Source of the DNA: Mucilaginibacter sp.
Lineage (GTDB): Bacteria; Bacteroidota; Bacteroidia; Sphingobacteriales; Sphingobacteriaceae
Direction: 5' to 3'
NCBI GenBank assembly: GCA_028288025.1
Contig: JAQBOM010000016.1
Span: 1-64,000 of the forward strand
Length of the DNA: 64,000 bases
This document shows, one piece after another, positions 35,130-43,380 of the stretch. The notes under the pieces are model-generated. The model ran no database searches, was not told where the DNA came from, and worked only from the letters and a program-made list of their open reading frames with translations. The position numbers were made by a program, and so were the translations under genes. Position 1 is the stretch's first letter; each line of letters starts with the position of its first letter.

Positions 35130-36539
35130 TTAAAGCTCTCCCGCCAGTTCAATGGCATTTCTTAAAGCCGCTATTTTATTGTCAACCTCTTTTAATTCGT
35201 TCTCGGCTATCGAGCCGGCTACGATGCCTGCTCCGGCCTGGTAATGTAACGTGTTATTTTTACTTAGGAACGAGCGGATCATAATCGCATGATTGAAATC
35301 GCCGTTAAAACCCATATAGCCGATCGCGCCGCTATAAAAACCGCGTTTTGTTTTTTCATTTTCATCAATGATCTCCATCGCACGGTATTTTGGTGCGCCG
35401 CTTAATGTACCCGCCGGGTAGGTATCGGCAACCACTTTAAATGGCGAAACGCCGGGCAGCAGCTTTCCGCTAACGTGTGATACCAGGTGAATAAGGTGCG
35501 AATAATACTGCACTTCTTTAAATGCTTTAACTTCTACATCGCAGCAATGCCTGCTTAAATCGTTCCGCGCAAGGTCAACCAGCATCACGTGTTCGGCTGA
35601 TTCTTTTGGATCATTCTCGAGGCTACGTGCAATTTCTGCATCCTTTTCGTCATCCCCGCTGCGTTTGAAGGTGCCGGCTATAGGGAATATACTGGCAACC
35701 TCGTTTTTGATGATGATCTGCGCTTCGGGCGATGAGCCGAATATCCGGAAATCGCCATAGTCAAAATAAAATAAATAAGGCGATGGATTGATTGAGCGTA
35801 ACGCTCTGTACACATTAAATTCATCGCCTAAAAAGGTTCTTGAAAATGCCCGCGACGGAACGATCTGGAAAACATCCCCCCGGTAAATATGTTCCTTCAT
35901 CTTTTCAACCACGGCCATAAACTCTTCGTTTGTCAGGTTCGATTGCTCCTGGTTTTTACTTTCAAAATGATATTCGGGGAAGTTTTTGTTCCTGATCAGA
36001 TCATTCAGTTTTTGAAGGCCGTTGTCATCTTCAGCGCCGTCAGGCCTATTTTGGAAAATATACAGCTCATTTTTAAAGTGATCGATAACGATGATATACC
36101 TATAAATATGGTACTGCATCACCGGTATTGCCCTGGTTATATCGTCGCTTTGTTTTAATCGTATCGTTTCAAAATATTCAACCGCCTCGTGGGTAAAATA
36201 TCCAAACAAACCGTTTGATATTATTTTTAAGGGATTGGGCGTAATTTCAAAACTGTCTATAAAATCATTGATTTGGCTGATCAGTTCAAATTCACCAGCC
36301 TGATAGGTTTCTTTGGTCCCATCGGGATAACTCTTTTTTAAGATGCCGTCATTCAGCACAATACCGGCAATCGGCTCGCAGCAAACATAGCTTAAACTAT
36401 TTTCGCGGCTATGGTAATCGGAGCTTTCAAGCAATAGCGAATTAGGGAAAATATCCCTTAGCCTGAGATATATGCTTACTGGTGTGGTTGTATCGGCCAG
36501 TAATTTTTTATACGTTGTTATTATTTTATGTTTCTTCAT
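35130..36539 (-). CDS. trpE: anthranilate synthase component I
   Basis: 469 residues. Chorismate-binding signatures: QIVPSRAFSRTF, FGSSPEAQI, FPIAGTFKRSGDDEKDAE, PAGTLSGAPKYRAMEII and YQAGAGIVAGS. N-terminal LLESSDYHSRENSLSYVCCEP carries the LLES element tied to Trp feedback inhibition. First gene of the operon, under attenuator control (leader peptide at 36635-36694). Confidence 0.96.
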   Translation of the reverse strand: MKKHKIITTYKKLLADTTTPVSIYLRLRDIFPNSLLLESSDYHSRENSLSYVCCEPIAGIVLNDGILKKSYPDGTKETYQAGEFELISQINDFIDSFEITPNPLKIISNGLFGYFTHEAVEYFETIRLKQSDDITRAIPVMQYHIYRYIIVIDHFKNELYIFQNRPDGAEDDNGLQKLNDLIRNKNFPEYHFESKNQEQSNLTNEEFMAVVEKMKEHIYRGDVFQIVPSRAFSRTFLGDEFNVYRALRSINPSPYLFYFDYGDFRIFGSSPEAQIIIKNEVASIFPIAGTFKRSGDDEKDAEIARSLENDPKESAEHVMLVDLARNDLSRHCCDVEVKAFKEVQYYSHLIHLVSHVSGKLLPGVSPFKVVADTYPAGTLSGAPKYRAMEIIDENEKTKRGFYSGAIGYMGFNGDFNHAIMIRSFLSKNNTLHYQAGAGIVAGSIAENELKEVDNKIAALRNAIELAGEL

Positions 36540-36560
36540 TATTTCCTCAATATCCTTAAA

Positions 36561-36593
36561 ACAAAAAACCCAGCAAATGAGCTTCGCCGGGTT
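36561..36593 (-). terminator. trp attenuator terminator hairpin
   Basis: Minus strand AACCCGGC (36593-36586) pairs with GCTGGGTT (36574-36567) and is followed by TTTTTTGTTTT. It lies between the leader peptide and trpE. GCCGG at the end of the leader ORF (36639-36643) can pair with the CCGGC of the 5' arm and may act as antiterminator. Confidence 0.8.
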
Positions 36594-36634
36594 CCCTATT
36601 AGGTTTACAATTGATTAATCTTTCAGATCAAAAT

Positions 36635-36694
36635 TTATCCGGCTGCCAAACTTAATTGGTGCCACCAAATATTTTTATGATTGATTTTGATCAT
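36635..36694 (-). CDS. trpL: trp operon leader peptide with tandem Trp codons
   Basis: A 19-residue ORF, MIKINHKNIWWHQLSLAAG, with two neighbouring TGG codons at positions 10-11 and a stop 41 nt before the terminator hairpin. The Trp codons fall in a TTGGT-GGC-ACCAA hairpin. Ribosome stalling at low Trp-tRNA would change the folding so the terminator does not form. The layout fits the Bacteroid-trp leader RNA class. A promoter with TTTG (36732-36729), 18 nt and TAAATTTG (36710-36703) lies right upstream, so the mRNA leader is very short. Confidence 0.85.
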   Translation of the reverse strand: MIKINHKNIWWHQLSLAAG

Positions 36695-36702
36695 TGCGGT
36701 CA

Positions 36703-36732
36703 CAAATTTATAAAGAAATTTGAATTAGCAAA
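36703..36732 (-). promoter_or_regulatory. promoter of the trp operon
   Basis: TTTG-N18-TAAATTTG on the minus strand; the leader-peptide ATG is only 8 nt after the -7 element. Confidence 0.7.
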
Positions 36733-36757
36733 TTTTTTCTGAACTTTTTTGGCCTGT

Positions 36758-37195
36758 TTATCCTAAAACAGGGAAATGTCCGGCTAATATTGCCCCAATA
36801 ATGATAAATAAGGCTATTATATAAAATATAAATACAGTTTTATGCTTGCTTTCGGGCATTATGATCTTTTTTGATTTGCTGTAGCCAATCGTGATCAATG
36901 CAATGGCTATCACCATCATTACCCAGTGTTCAACAGTAAAATACCGCGAAACCGGATCCTTCATGGTACTGCTGTTAAATTGCACAAACGGGCTTAAGAA
37001 ATACAACACGATCCCGATCAGCAGTTGTGTATGCGCGGCAATCAGCGTGAATAAGTTTACCTTTCGGTTCACTTCAGTATAAGGTTTTCTTCCCAGCCAG
37101 CCCAACAGCGCCTGGATGATTGCCAGTACCAGTAAAACAAATATGATATACCTAAAACCAGAGTGCAGGCCTCTTACAAAAGAATATGCGTTCAT
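36758..37195 (-). CDS. four-helix membrane protein, cytochrome-b-like
   Basis: 145 residues with four membrane helices. Histidines in or near helices (RGLHSGFRY, LIAAHTQLLIG, VEHWVMM, ESKHKTVF) could hold haem, and such proteins are often annotated as cytochrome B in Bacteroidota. Haem binding is not shown. Single gene upstream of the trp promoter region. Confidence 0.7.
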   Translation of the reverse strand: MNAYSFVRGLHSGFRYIIFVLLVLAIIQALLGWLGRKPYTEVNRKVNLFTLIAAHTQLLIGIVLYFLSPFVQFNSSTMKDPVSRYFTVEHWVMMVIAIALITIGYSKSKKIIMPESKHKTVFIFYIIALFIIIGAILAGHFPVLG

Positions 37196-37333
37196 TGTCG
37201 AAAAAGTTTGTTCGAATATACAATGAATAATAATAAAAGAGGTAAAAGCTGAAGGCGAAAGCTAAAAGGTAAAATACACTATTGACCTAAAGTTCTTTGA
37301 CTTAGGACTGACGACTTAAAACTCCACACTTAA

Positions 37334-37774
37334 TTAAAACGTTTCGCTGAACGCAGGGACGCCTTTATGGGCAGGCGATTCGTCGTCCTTTTTGCCTGTA
37401 AAATGAGAGAAAATAGATTTTGCTTTATCCCAAAGATTGGTAACCGATTCCTCGTTGATAAAACGCGATGCCTTTTGAGAAACAAGCCCCACCAGTGCCT
37501 TTACAATAAAGCCTGAATTCCGGAACAATGTTTTATTTAGTGTAAACGGCAAAAGAATACGGGATATTAGCCCCACAAAGTCCTGATCAAAAATACTGCT
37601 TTTTGTTGCACCATCCGAGCCTGACGACCCGGAAAACAGCGAATATATACTTGCAAGTATAGCTGTGGGGCTGTTAAAACGTTGTTTCAATACAGCACCC
37701 TGCTCGTCCTTAAGCTCTTTGAGCCGGGCTATTTCGTCTTGCAAGTCGTTGATATTCCTGATAGGTTGACTCAT
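37334..37774 (-). CDS. uncharacterised protein of the YtxH/holin-like operon
   Basis: 146 residues with a basic, partly amphipathic middle (ILLPFTLNKTLFRNSGFIVKALVGLVSQKASRF) and an N-terminal coiled coil (about 5-28). No named domain. Third gene of an operon with the holin-X-like and YtxH-like genes (4-nt gap), a set common in Bacteroidota and thought to act at the envelope. Confidence 0.7.
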   Translation of the reverse strand: MSQPIRNINDLQDEIARLKELKDEQGAVLKQRFNSPTAILASIYSLFSGSSGSDGATKSSIFDQDFVGLISRILLPFTLNKTLFRNSGFIVKALVGLVSQKASRFINEESVTNLWDKAKSIFSHFTGKKDDESPAHKGVPAFSETF

Positions 37775-37778
37775 TATT

Positions 37779-38123
37779 CTATTTTTTAAATATCTTTTGA
37801 ATAAACGTGTTGGCGATCGGCTTTTCCAATGCGTGCTTATTGTATTTCAGAATAATGGCAAATATGATATAGCATACAGCAACAATCCCAAAACCTTTCC
37901 AGTTGTCATGCAGCAGGTCGGCTAAATAAAATGCTAAGGCAAAACTGGCGAATACGAATGCTAAAATTACGCTGCCGATAGCAACAGCTTCGGCAATAAT
38001 ACTGGCAGCAATTGTTGTGCCGCCTTCTATGGCCTGGTATTTGGCCAGCTTGATCCGTGTTTCAGCGTATTCTTTAAGCTGGTCGACAAGTGGCGGTGGT
38101 GGCGTTTCTTTTTGAGCTTCCAT
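37779..38123 (-). CDS. phage-holin-family (Holin-X-like) membrane protein
   Basis: 114 residues. A helical start (LVDQLKEYAETRIKLAKYQAIEGG) is followed by two long membrane helices (about 44-68 and 75-95), the layout of PF07332-type proteins. Not phage-derived despite the name; widespread in Bacteroidota beside YtxH genes. Confidence 0.8.
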   Translation of the reverse strand: MEAQKETPPPPLVDQLKEYAETRIKLAKYQAIEGGTTIAASIIAEAVAIGSVILAFVFASFALAFYLADLLHDNWKGFGIVAVCYIIFAIILKYNKHALEKPIANTFIQKIFKK

Positions 38124-38136
38124 ATGGGTTTTTTAA

Positions 38137-38162
38137 ATCCCGGGCAATGTATTACCCGGGAT
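38137..38162 (-). other. hairpin between ytxH-like and holin-like genes
   Basis: Perfect 8-bp inverted repeat ATCCCGGG/CCCGGGAT with a 10-nt loop, followed on the minus strand by TTTAAAAAA. It could reduce read-through or protect the upstream mRNA end. Confidence 0.5.
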
Positions 38163-38169
38163 AATTTAA

Positions 38170-38436
38170 TTACGCATGTTCCAGGTCGTCCTGGTATTCA
38201 ACTTCGGCGCCGTTTACCTTGGTTTTAATATTATCCACTACCTTATCTTTTAACCCTATAAGTTTGTCAAGTTCTGCCGCCGCGGTTTCTTTTATTGAAT
38301 CGCCCAGGCTTGTTAGCGACTCAGCAAGTTTATCACGCGTTTCTTCACCTTTTTGAGGTGCAAATAAAATCCCTAATGCTGCTCCTGCCGCCAGCCCTAC
38401 AAGCAACGCGACAAATACTTTTGAGTTATCGTTCAT
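38170..38436 (-). CDS. YtxH-domain protein
   Basis: 88 residues. One membrane helix (VFVALLVGLAAGAALGILFAP) then PQKGEETRDKLAESLTSL, the YtxH signature, and an amphipathic helical tail. First gene of the small envelope operon. General-stress association is known for the family. Confidence 0.88.
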   Translation of the reverse strand: MNDNSKVFVALLVGLAAGAALGILFAPQKGEETRDKLAESLTSLGDSIKETAAAELDKLIGLKDKVVDNIKTKVNGAEVEYQDDLEHA

Positions 38437-38573
38437 ATACTACTAAATTTTAAAGTTGGGTTTTTGTTTTTATTTTGATTAAATATCTTGCCAAATGTTA
38501 CCTGTCGGACTTTTTGTCTGTTTTTAATTGCATTATTATTACGTTTCTGCATATTCAATAGTTACCCGCCAAA

Positions 38574-39617
38574 TTATGCATCCGGTCCCGTTCGTATGCG
38601 TTCCAGCCTGTCGGCTGCCATCCGGTTGGTTTCGTAAATTTCCAGCAATAATAAAAAATAAGATAATAATAACGGCCCGAAAACCAATCCAAGAATCCCA
38701 AAAAGCGGTATCCCTATAAAAACACCGATAATTGAAATAAGCGGATGCGTATTGGCCATTCGTTTATTGATGGCCATTCGCAAAAAGTTATCTACATTCC
38801 CTATAAACAACAACCCATATGCTAACATCAAAATGCCTTTTAAAGTATGTCCCTGCGTAAATAATATTATAGCAGCCGGGATACTTAAGGTTGGCGCCCC
38901 TACAACCGGTAGAAACGAAATAAAAGCACCAATCACGCCCCAGAAAATCGGATCAGGAATGCCAAATATCCAAAAACCGTTGGTAAGCAATGCGCCTTGC
39001 GTAACAGCAATTATACCCTGACCTAACACATTTGAATAAGTCGAACTTCGTAATGCGACAGCAAATCGCAGAGCGTGCTGCTCGCGGAAAGGCGCGTATT
39101 TTAATAGTACAGCTTCAAAATCACGCAGTTGAACCAGCATAAAATATAACAGGAAATATAACACCAGCAGGGTTATAAAAATATTCGCGGCGCTTCCCAA
39201 AATCGACGGGAACAGGTCTGTCGCGTAAACCCCTATCTTCTGCATCGTATTTTCGGCTATATGAGGCTGGTTAAAATGATAGCCGGCATAATCGTCGATC
39301 TTGGTGATCCAGCCTTGCAGATCGAACGAATTGCGGTTTATTTCGCCAATTTTATTGATCACTAAAATACTGATCGACAAAAATGGGATTACAATTAAAA
39401 TGAGAGAAGTTAAAATGATCAATAAGGCCACCAGCGATTTGTTCCAGTGTTTGGTTTCAACGAGATGCAAATAAACCGGCCTGAATATGGTGAACAGCAC
39501 AATAGCCCCAAGTATTGAACTAAATAAACCGCTCAGCGCGTAAACTAAAAAGCAGCCCAGAATAACAATTGTCGCCAGGATAATGTTATTGCGCTGTTTA
39601 TAGGTAAAAACTGACAT
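38574..39617 (-). CDS. AI-2E/UPF0118-family membrane permease
   Basis: 347 residues, about eight membrane helices with a central soluble stretch (about 90-140) as in the family. Diagnostic pieces: GIPDPIFWGVIGAFISFLPVVGA and PLFGILGLVFGPLLLSYF. Members move small molecules or Na+ with protons; the substrate here is unknown. Confidence 0.9.
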   Translation of the reverse strand: MSVFTYKQRNNIILATIVILGCFLVYALSGLFSSILGAIVLFTIFRPVYLHLVETKHWNKSLVALLIILTSLILIVIPFLSISILVINKIGEINRNSFDLQGWITKIDDYAGYHFNQPHIAENTMQKIGVYATDLFPSILGSAANIFITLLVLYFLLYFMLVQLRDFEAVLLKYAPFREQHALRFAVALRSSTYSNVLGQGIIAVTQGALLTNGFWIFGIPDPIFWGVIGAFISFLPVVGAPTLSIPAAIILFTQGHTLKGILMLAYGLLFIGNVDNFLRMAINKRMANTHPLISIIGVFIGIPLFGILGLVFGPLLLSYFLLLLEIYETNRMAADRLERIRTGPDA

Positions 39618-39726
39618 TAGGTTTAGTTTATATGCTCATTAAAGAAAAAATAAGCTAAAAAGTTTTAAGTACTTTAAAACGCGGGCACTTCTTACAACTA
39701 AACCAATTTTTTTTAATCGATATATT

Positions 39727-39951
39727 TTAAGTAAGGTCGGTTATCCGCTTATTAATAACTTCCGAACTCTTGATGATCGAATCCAGGTAAAACGTGCAAT
39801 CTTCAGATATGTCCGGTATTTCGTACCTGAGCTGTTCAATAGCTAAATGAATGTTTGAAAGCTGATTTTTAATATCATGCCTTAAAACGCGAAGCGTTTC
39901 GGCCCCGGCACCTTTTCCGTTTTCTGCGTCTTCATTTTCCGATGCTTCCAT
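39727..39951 (-). CDS. stand-alone histidine-phosphotransfer (DHp-like) helical protein
   Basis: 74 residues. The segment LRVLRHDIKNQLSNIHLAIEQLR matches a HisKA-like H box, with a possible phospho-accepting His (about 26), and the next helix (CTFYLDSIIKSSEVINKRITDL) would complete the dimerisation hairpin. There is no ATPase domain. Its ATG follows the NtrC-type regulator gene by 1 nt on the same strand. It may take phosphate from another kinase and pass it to that regulator, or simply bind its receiver. Not previously familiar to me as a pair. Confidence 0.65.
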   Translation of the reverse strand: MEASENEDAENGKGAGAETLRVLRHDIKNQLSNIHLAIEQLRYEIPDISEDCTFYLDSIIKSSEVINKRITDLT

Positions 39952-39952
39952 A

Positions 39953-41362
39953 TCACTTCAGGTTGATAGATTTCATCTTATTATAAAGGGTTTTCCGGTC
40001 GATATTCAAGATATCAGCCGCTTTTGTTTTATTGAAATTAACTTCCCTTAGTACTTTTAATATCGTTTCGTATTCGGCCTCCTGTGCTGCATTTTTAAGA
40101 TCGTGCCGGGGTTCCTTTACTTCGCCGGGTTCGGCATGATTATTATTGTATTCGTACACCGGCATTTTATAGTTCGATATTTCCAGCGGGAGTGCCTTCG
40201 TCAATATTTCATTCCCCTCGGTCAGTAAGGTCGCCCTGCGGACTACATTTTTCAATTCGCGGATATTACCCTGCCAGCGATAATTCATAAAACACTCAAT
40301 TACTTCCGGCGAGAACGAGCTCACATTTCGCCCGAGTTCTTCATTCGCGATCCTTAAAAAATGGTCTGCAAGCAGGATAATATCACTGCCGCGATCACGC
40401 AGGGGTGGAATATAAATGCTGAATTCATTAAAGCGATGATATAGGTCTTCCCTGAACTTTCCTTTTTGGATGCCTTCCTGCAGGTTCTCATTTGTTGCTA
40501 TAATAATCCGCACGTCCAGGTTAATTTCTTTGGTGCTGCCTATTCGCTTTACTTTTCTTTCCTGTACTGTCCGCAGCAATGCAGCCTGTATTTCGTACGA
40601 CAGGTTACCCACTTCGTCAAGAAACAAAGTTCCGCCATTGGCCATTTCAAAATGCCCGATCTTAGTGTATAATGCGCCGGTAAACGATCCCTTTTCATGG
40701 CCAAAAAATTCGCTGGCTGCCAGTTCTTTTGTAAGCGAACCGCAATCCATCGCAACAAAAGGCTCATTATAGCGCGGGCTGTTCAAGTGAATGCTTTTAG
40801 CAACCGACTCCTTACCTGTACCGCTTTCGCCCATTATAATTACGCTATAACTGGTTGGCGCCACCAGTTCAATCTGGCGCAGCAATTCTTTAGACGCTTT
40901 GCTCGTTCCTGCTACAAATTCACCCGCAAAAGCCTTCTTTTTATTTTCTTTCGACGATTTTTCCTTGCTGATAGACGCTGTTTTTTCTTCGACCAGGGCA
41001 TAATGGGTTTCAAAGGCTTTATTTATCGTATTTAATATTTCATCGGGATATAAGGGCTTGGTGATGTAGTCGTAAGCACCCATTTTTATTAATTCAACAG
41101 CCATTTTAATATCCGAATAGCCGGTAATGATGATAACCCCTGTTTTGGGGTATTGCGTCTTGATATTTTTAAGCATTTCGCGGCCGTCAGTATCCTCAAG
41201 CCTGAAATCGCATAAAACCAGGTTAAAATTTCCGGTTTTAAGGTGCTCCATTCCCGCCGTTCCAGTTGATGCAGTAGTTACTTCAAAGCCATTGCGTGTT
41301 AAAAACTTTGATAGTAATAATGCAATATTAACTTCGTCATCAATGATGAGTATTTTCTTCAT
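39953..41362 (-). CDS. NtrC-family sigma54-dependent response regulator
   Basis: 469 residues. Receiver (1-120) with DD at 8-9, phospho-acceptor D in LVLCDFRLEDTDG and K in ITKPLYP. AAA+ domain: Walker A GESGTGKES, GSFTGA loop contacting sigma54 (GAFTGA variant), Walker B TLFLDEVGNL. C-terminal Fis-type HTH: YETILKVLREVNFNKTKAADILNIDRKTLYNKM. It activates sigma54 promoters on phosphorylation; no full kinase is adjacent, only the small DHp-like gene. Confidence 0.94.
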   Translation of the reverse strand: MKKILIIDDEVNIALLLSKFLTRNGFEVTTASTGTAGMEHLKTGNFNLVLCDFRLEDTDGREMLKNIKTQYPKTGVIIITGYSDIKMAVELIKMGAYDYITKPLYPDEILNTINKAFETHYALVEEKTASISKEKSSKENKKKAFAGEFVAGTSKASKELLRQIELVAPTSYSVIIMGESGTGKESVAKSIHLNSPRYNEPFVAMDCGSLTKELAASEFFGHEKGSFTGALYTKIGHFEMANGGTLFLDEVGNLSYEIQAALLRTVQERKVKRIGSTKEINLDVRIIIATNENLQEGIQKGKFREDLYHRFNEFSIYIPPLRDRGSDIILLADHFLRIANEELGRNVSSFSPEVIECFMNYRWQGNIRELKNVVRRATLLTEGNEILTKALPLEISNYKMPVYEYNNNHAEPGEVKEPRHDLKNAAQEAEYETILKVLREVNFNKTKAADILNIDRKTLYNKMKSINLK

Positions 41363-41493
41363 CCGTGTTATAATTCTTTAGTAAGGTGTATCTGTGCAGG
41401 TGCCGCTATTCCGCTAATTTATGAGATTTTATCCAATGTTACGTAATTGGCCGGGTTAAAGTTTTAAACCGGCAGCGGAGTCATCTAAATCGG

Positions 41494-42276
41494 CTATTCG
41501 CCTGTAAACTCCGGCTTGCGTTTTTGCAAAAATGCTGAAATGCCTTCTTTAATATCTTTGGTACCGAAACATCTCGAAAATTCATTGATCTCTATTTCAA
41601 ATCCATTGGCGGTCGGCTGAAAAGCAGCATTGATTGCAGTAATTGCTGACGCGACCGCTAATGGCGCCTTTGAAAGGATCTTATTTAAAATTTCTTCAGC
41701 CTTTTCCAATAATTGATCCTGGCTTACTACATGATTCACCAACCCGAACCGGTGTGCATCTGATGCACCGATCATCTCCGCAGTCATGATCAATTCCATG
41801 GCCCTGCCTTTACCAACCAGCCACGATAACCGCTGCGTTCCGCCGTATCCGGGCATTAGCCCCAATGTCACTTCGGGCAAACCCATTTTAGCAGTGTCTG
41901 CCGCTATACGTATGTGGCAGGCCATAGCAAGCTCAAGTCCGCCACCCAGTGCAAAACCATTTATCGCAGCAATAACGGGTTTATTGCCATTCTCGATCAT
42001 ATCAAAAACCGTTGTTTGCCCCTGCCGGGCTATGTCGCGCCCGCCGTCGGCATCAACGCCAACAAACTCGGCGATATCAGCCCCCGCTACGAAAGCCTTT
42101 TGGCCCGCGCCAGTAATAATGATACCGCCAACTCCGGGATTATGAAAAGCTTCATAAAAAGCAGTATGTAATTCGGCTAAAGTAGCTTTGTTTAACGCGT
42201 TCAGTTTGCTTTCGCGATTGATAATGATATACTGAATGCGCTTTTTATTTTCGATTAGTAAATTTTCAAATGCCAT
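41494..42276 (-). CDS. enoyl-CoA hydratase/isomerase family protein
   Basis: 260 residues. Crotonase fold: NRESKLNALNKATLAEL, IITGAGQKAFVAGADIAEF (oxyanion hole) and ALGGGLELAMACHIRIAADTAKMGLPEVTLGLMPGYGG with the catalytic Glu pair region. It hydrates trans-2-enoyl-CoA in fatty-acid or branched-chain breakdown. Lies 12 nt after the B12-binding gene, likely one operon. Confidence 0.92.
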   Translation of the reverse strand: MAFENLLIENKKRIQYIIINRESKLNALNKATLAELHTAFYEAFHNPGVGGIIITGAGQKAFVAGADIAEFVGVDADGGRDIARQGQTTVFDMIENGNKPVIAAINGFALGGGLELAMACHIRIAADTAKMGLPEVTLGLMPGYGGTQRLSWLVGKGRAMELIMTAEMIGASDAHRFGLVNHVVSQDQLLEKAEEILNKILSKAPLAVASAITAINAAFQPTANGFEIEINEFSRCFGTKDIKEGISAFLQKRKPEFTGE

Positions 42277-42288
42277 AATGATCTGTAA

Positions 42289-42708
42289 TTAAAAATTACG
42301 GTGTTTGTGCACCCATTCAGTAATGTACTTAACAATATCGGCGGTAATTGTGCCCGGCGGAAAAAGTTCGCCTACACCAATTTGTTTTAGCTCTTTCATA
42401 TCCGCATGCGGGATGATGCCGCCGCCTGTAACCAGTACATCGTCCATTCCTTTTTCCTTTATCAGGTTGATGATCTTCGGAAACACCGTCATATGCGCGC
42501 CTGACAAGATAGATATACCTATCGCATCCACATCCTCCTGCAAGGCGGTGTTCACCACCATTTCGGGCGTTTGGCGCAAACCGGTATATATTACTTCCAT
42601 GCCTGCGTCGCGGAGCGAGGTGGCGATAATGCGCGCGCCGCGGTCATGCCCGTCAAGGCCAACCTTGGCAACTAAAACACGGATAGGGCGGTTAAAGGTT
42701 TTACTCAT
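42289..42708 (-). CDS. cobalamin-binding domain of methylmalonyl-CoA mutase type
   Basis: 139 residues, a lone B12 domain. [29 protein letters not shown] contains the DxHxxG base-binding motif (D17-G-H-D-R-G), and [15 protein letters not shown] and [15 protein letters not shown] complete it. In other bacteria it pairs with a separate mutase catalytic subunit; none is in the window. Confidence 0.92.
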   Translation of the reverse strand: MSKTFNRPIRVLVAKVGLDGHDRGARIIATSLRDAGMEVIYTGLRQTPEMVVNTALQEDVDAIGISILSGAHMTVFPKIINLIKEKGMDDVLVTGGGIIPHADMKELKQIGVGELFPPGTITADIVKYITEWVHKHRNF

Positions 42709-42791
42709 AATTTATTCGAAACTAAAAAACTAAGTTACATTTCACAACTTTATAACAAGTCGCCATCCCTACCTATAATAACTTTCCCGTA

Positions 42792-43178
42792 TTAAGCCGG
42801 TTGAACATATATTTTTTTTGATACCAGGAATTTATCGATTCTTTCAATTACGTTGTCTAAATCTCCGGAAACCTGATCATTAGTAAAACGCAAAACCGAA
42901 AAGCCCCATTCCTTCATGACGATATCCCTGTTATTATCATATTCTTTTTTTAATAAATGGATAGGTCCATCAACTTCAATAACCAATTTGTGTTTAGCGC
43001 AATAAAAATCGGCAATGTAATATGTTTTTCTGTTGTATGCCTGAATAATGAAAATCGGGAACTGGCGCAGGGATTTTTCGCCGTTGATATTCCGTTTTCT
43101 TACTTCTTCCCATAGGATCTTTTCGGCTGGAGTTTGATTATTGCATAGTTGACGACAGAGTTGGGTGATTGGATTCAT
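42792..43178 (-). CDS. DUF559 endonuclease-like protein
   Basis: 128 residues. The Vsr-like fold is seen in LRQFPIFI, YYIADFYCAKHKLVIEVDG (acidic centre D and ExD) and the end WGFSVLRFTNDQVSGDLDNVIERI. DUF559 proteins are small nucleases of unknown role, often near repeats; a CCCTAAATTTAGGGG repeat lies just upstream. Confidence 0.88.
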   Translation of the reverse strand: MNPITQLCRQLCNNQTPAEKILWEEVRKRNINGEKSLRQFPIFIIQAYNRKTYYIADFYCAKHKLVIEVDGPIHLLKKEYDNNRDIVMKEWGFSVLRFTNDQVSGDLDNVIERIDKFLVSKKIYVQPA

Positions 43179-43202
43179 TGTTCTAAGATAAGCATTCTTC
43201 TT

Positions 43203-43312
43203 TTACCCCTCCCAGCCTTCCCTAAATTTAGGGGAGGAGCTATAACTTTATCCTAAAGTCTTTCTCCCCCTAAACTTAGGGGGAGATGTCGACGAAGGAG
43301 ACAGAGGGGGTA
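43203..43312. repeat. CCCTAAA-TTTAGGGG palindromic repeat block
   Basis: Two inverted units, CCCTAAATTTAGGGG and CCCCCTAAACTTAGGGGG, with flanking CCCTCCCAGCC. Similar G/C-rich blocks occur between genes in many Bacteroidota. Confidence 0.75.
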
Positions 43313-43355
43313 AACCCGCCGGCAAAAACCGTTAGTCTAAGCAACTTGAATTTCT

Positions 43356-43363
43356 TATTTTTG
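43356..43363 (+). promoter_or_regulatory. -7 element TATTTTTG before glnS
   Basis: TAnnTTTG match 17 nt before the glnS ATG; no clear -33 partner. Confidence 0.5.
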
Positions 43364-43380
43364 CCGTTCTTACATATATC

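Noticed and set aside
37779..38123. Prophage remnant because of the holin-like protein
   Set aside because: This holin-X-like family with YtxH is a normal chromosomal set in Bacteroidota and no other phage gene is near.
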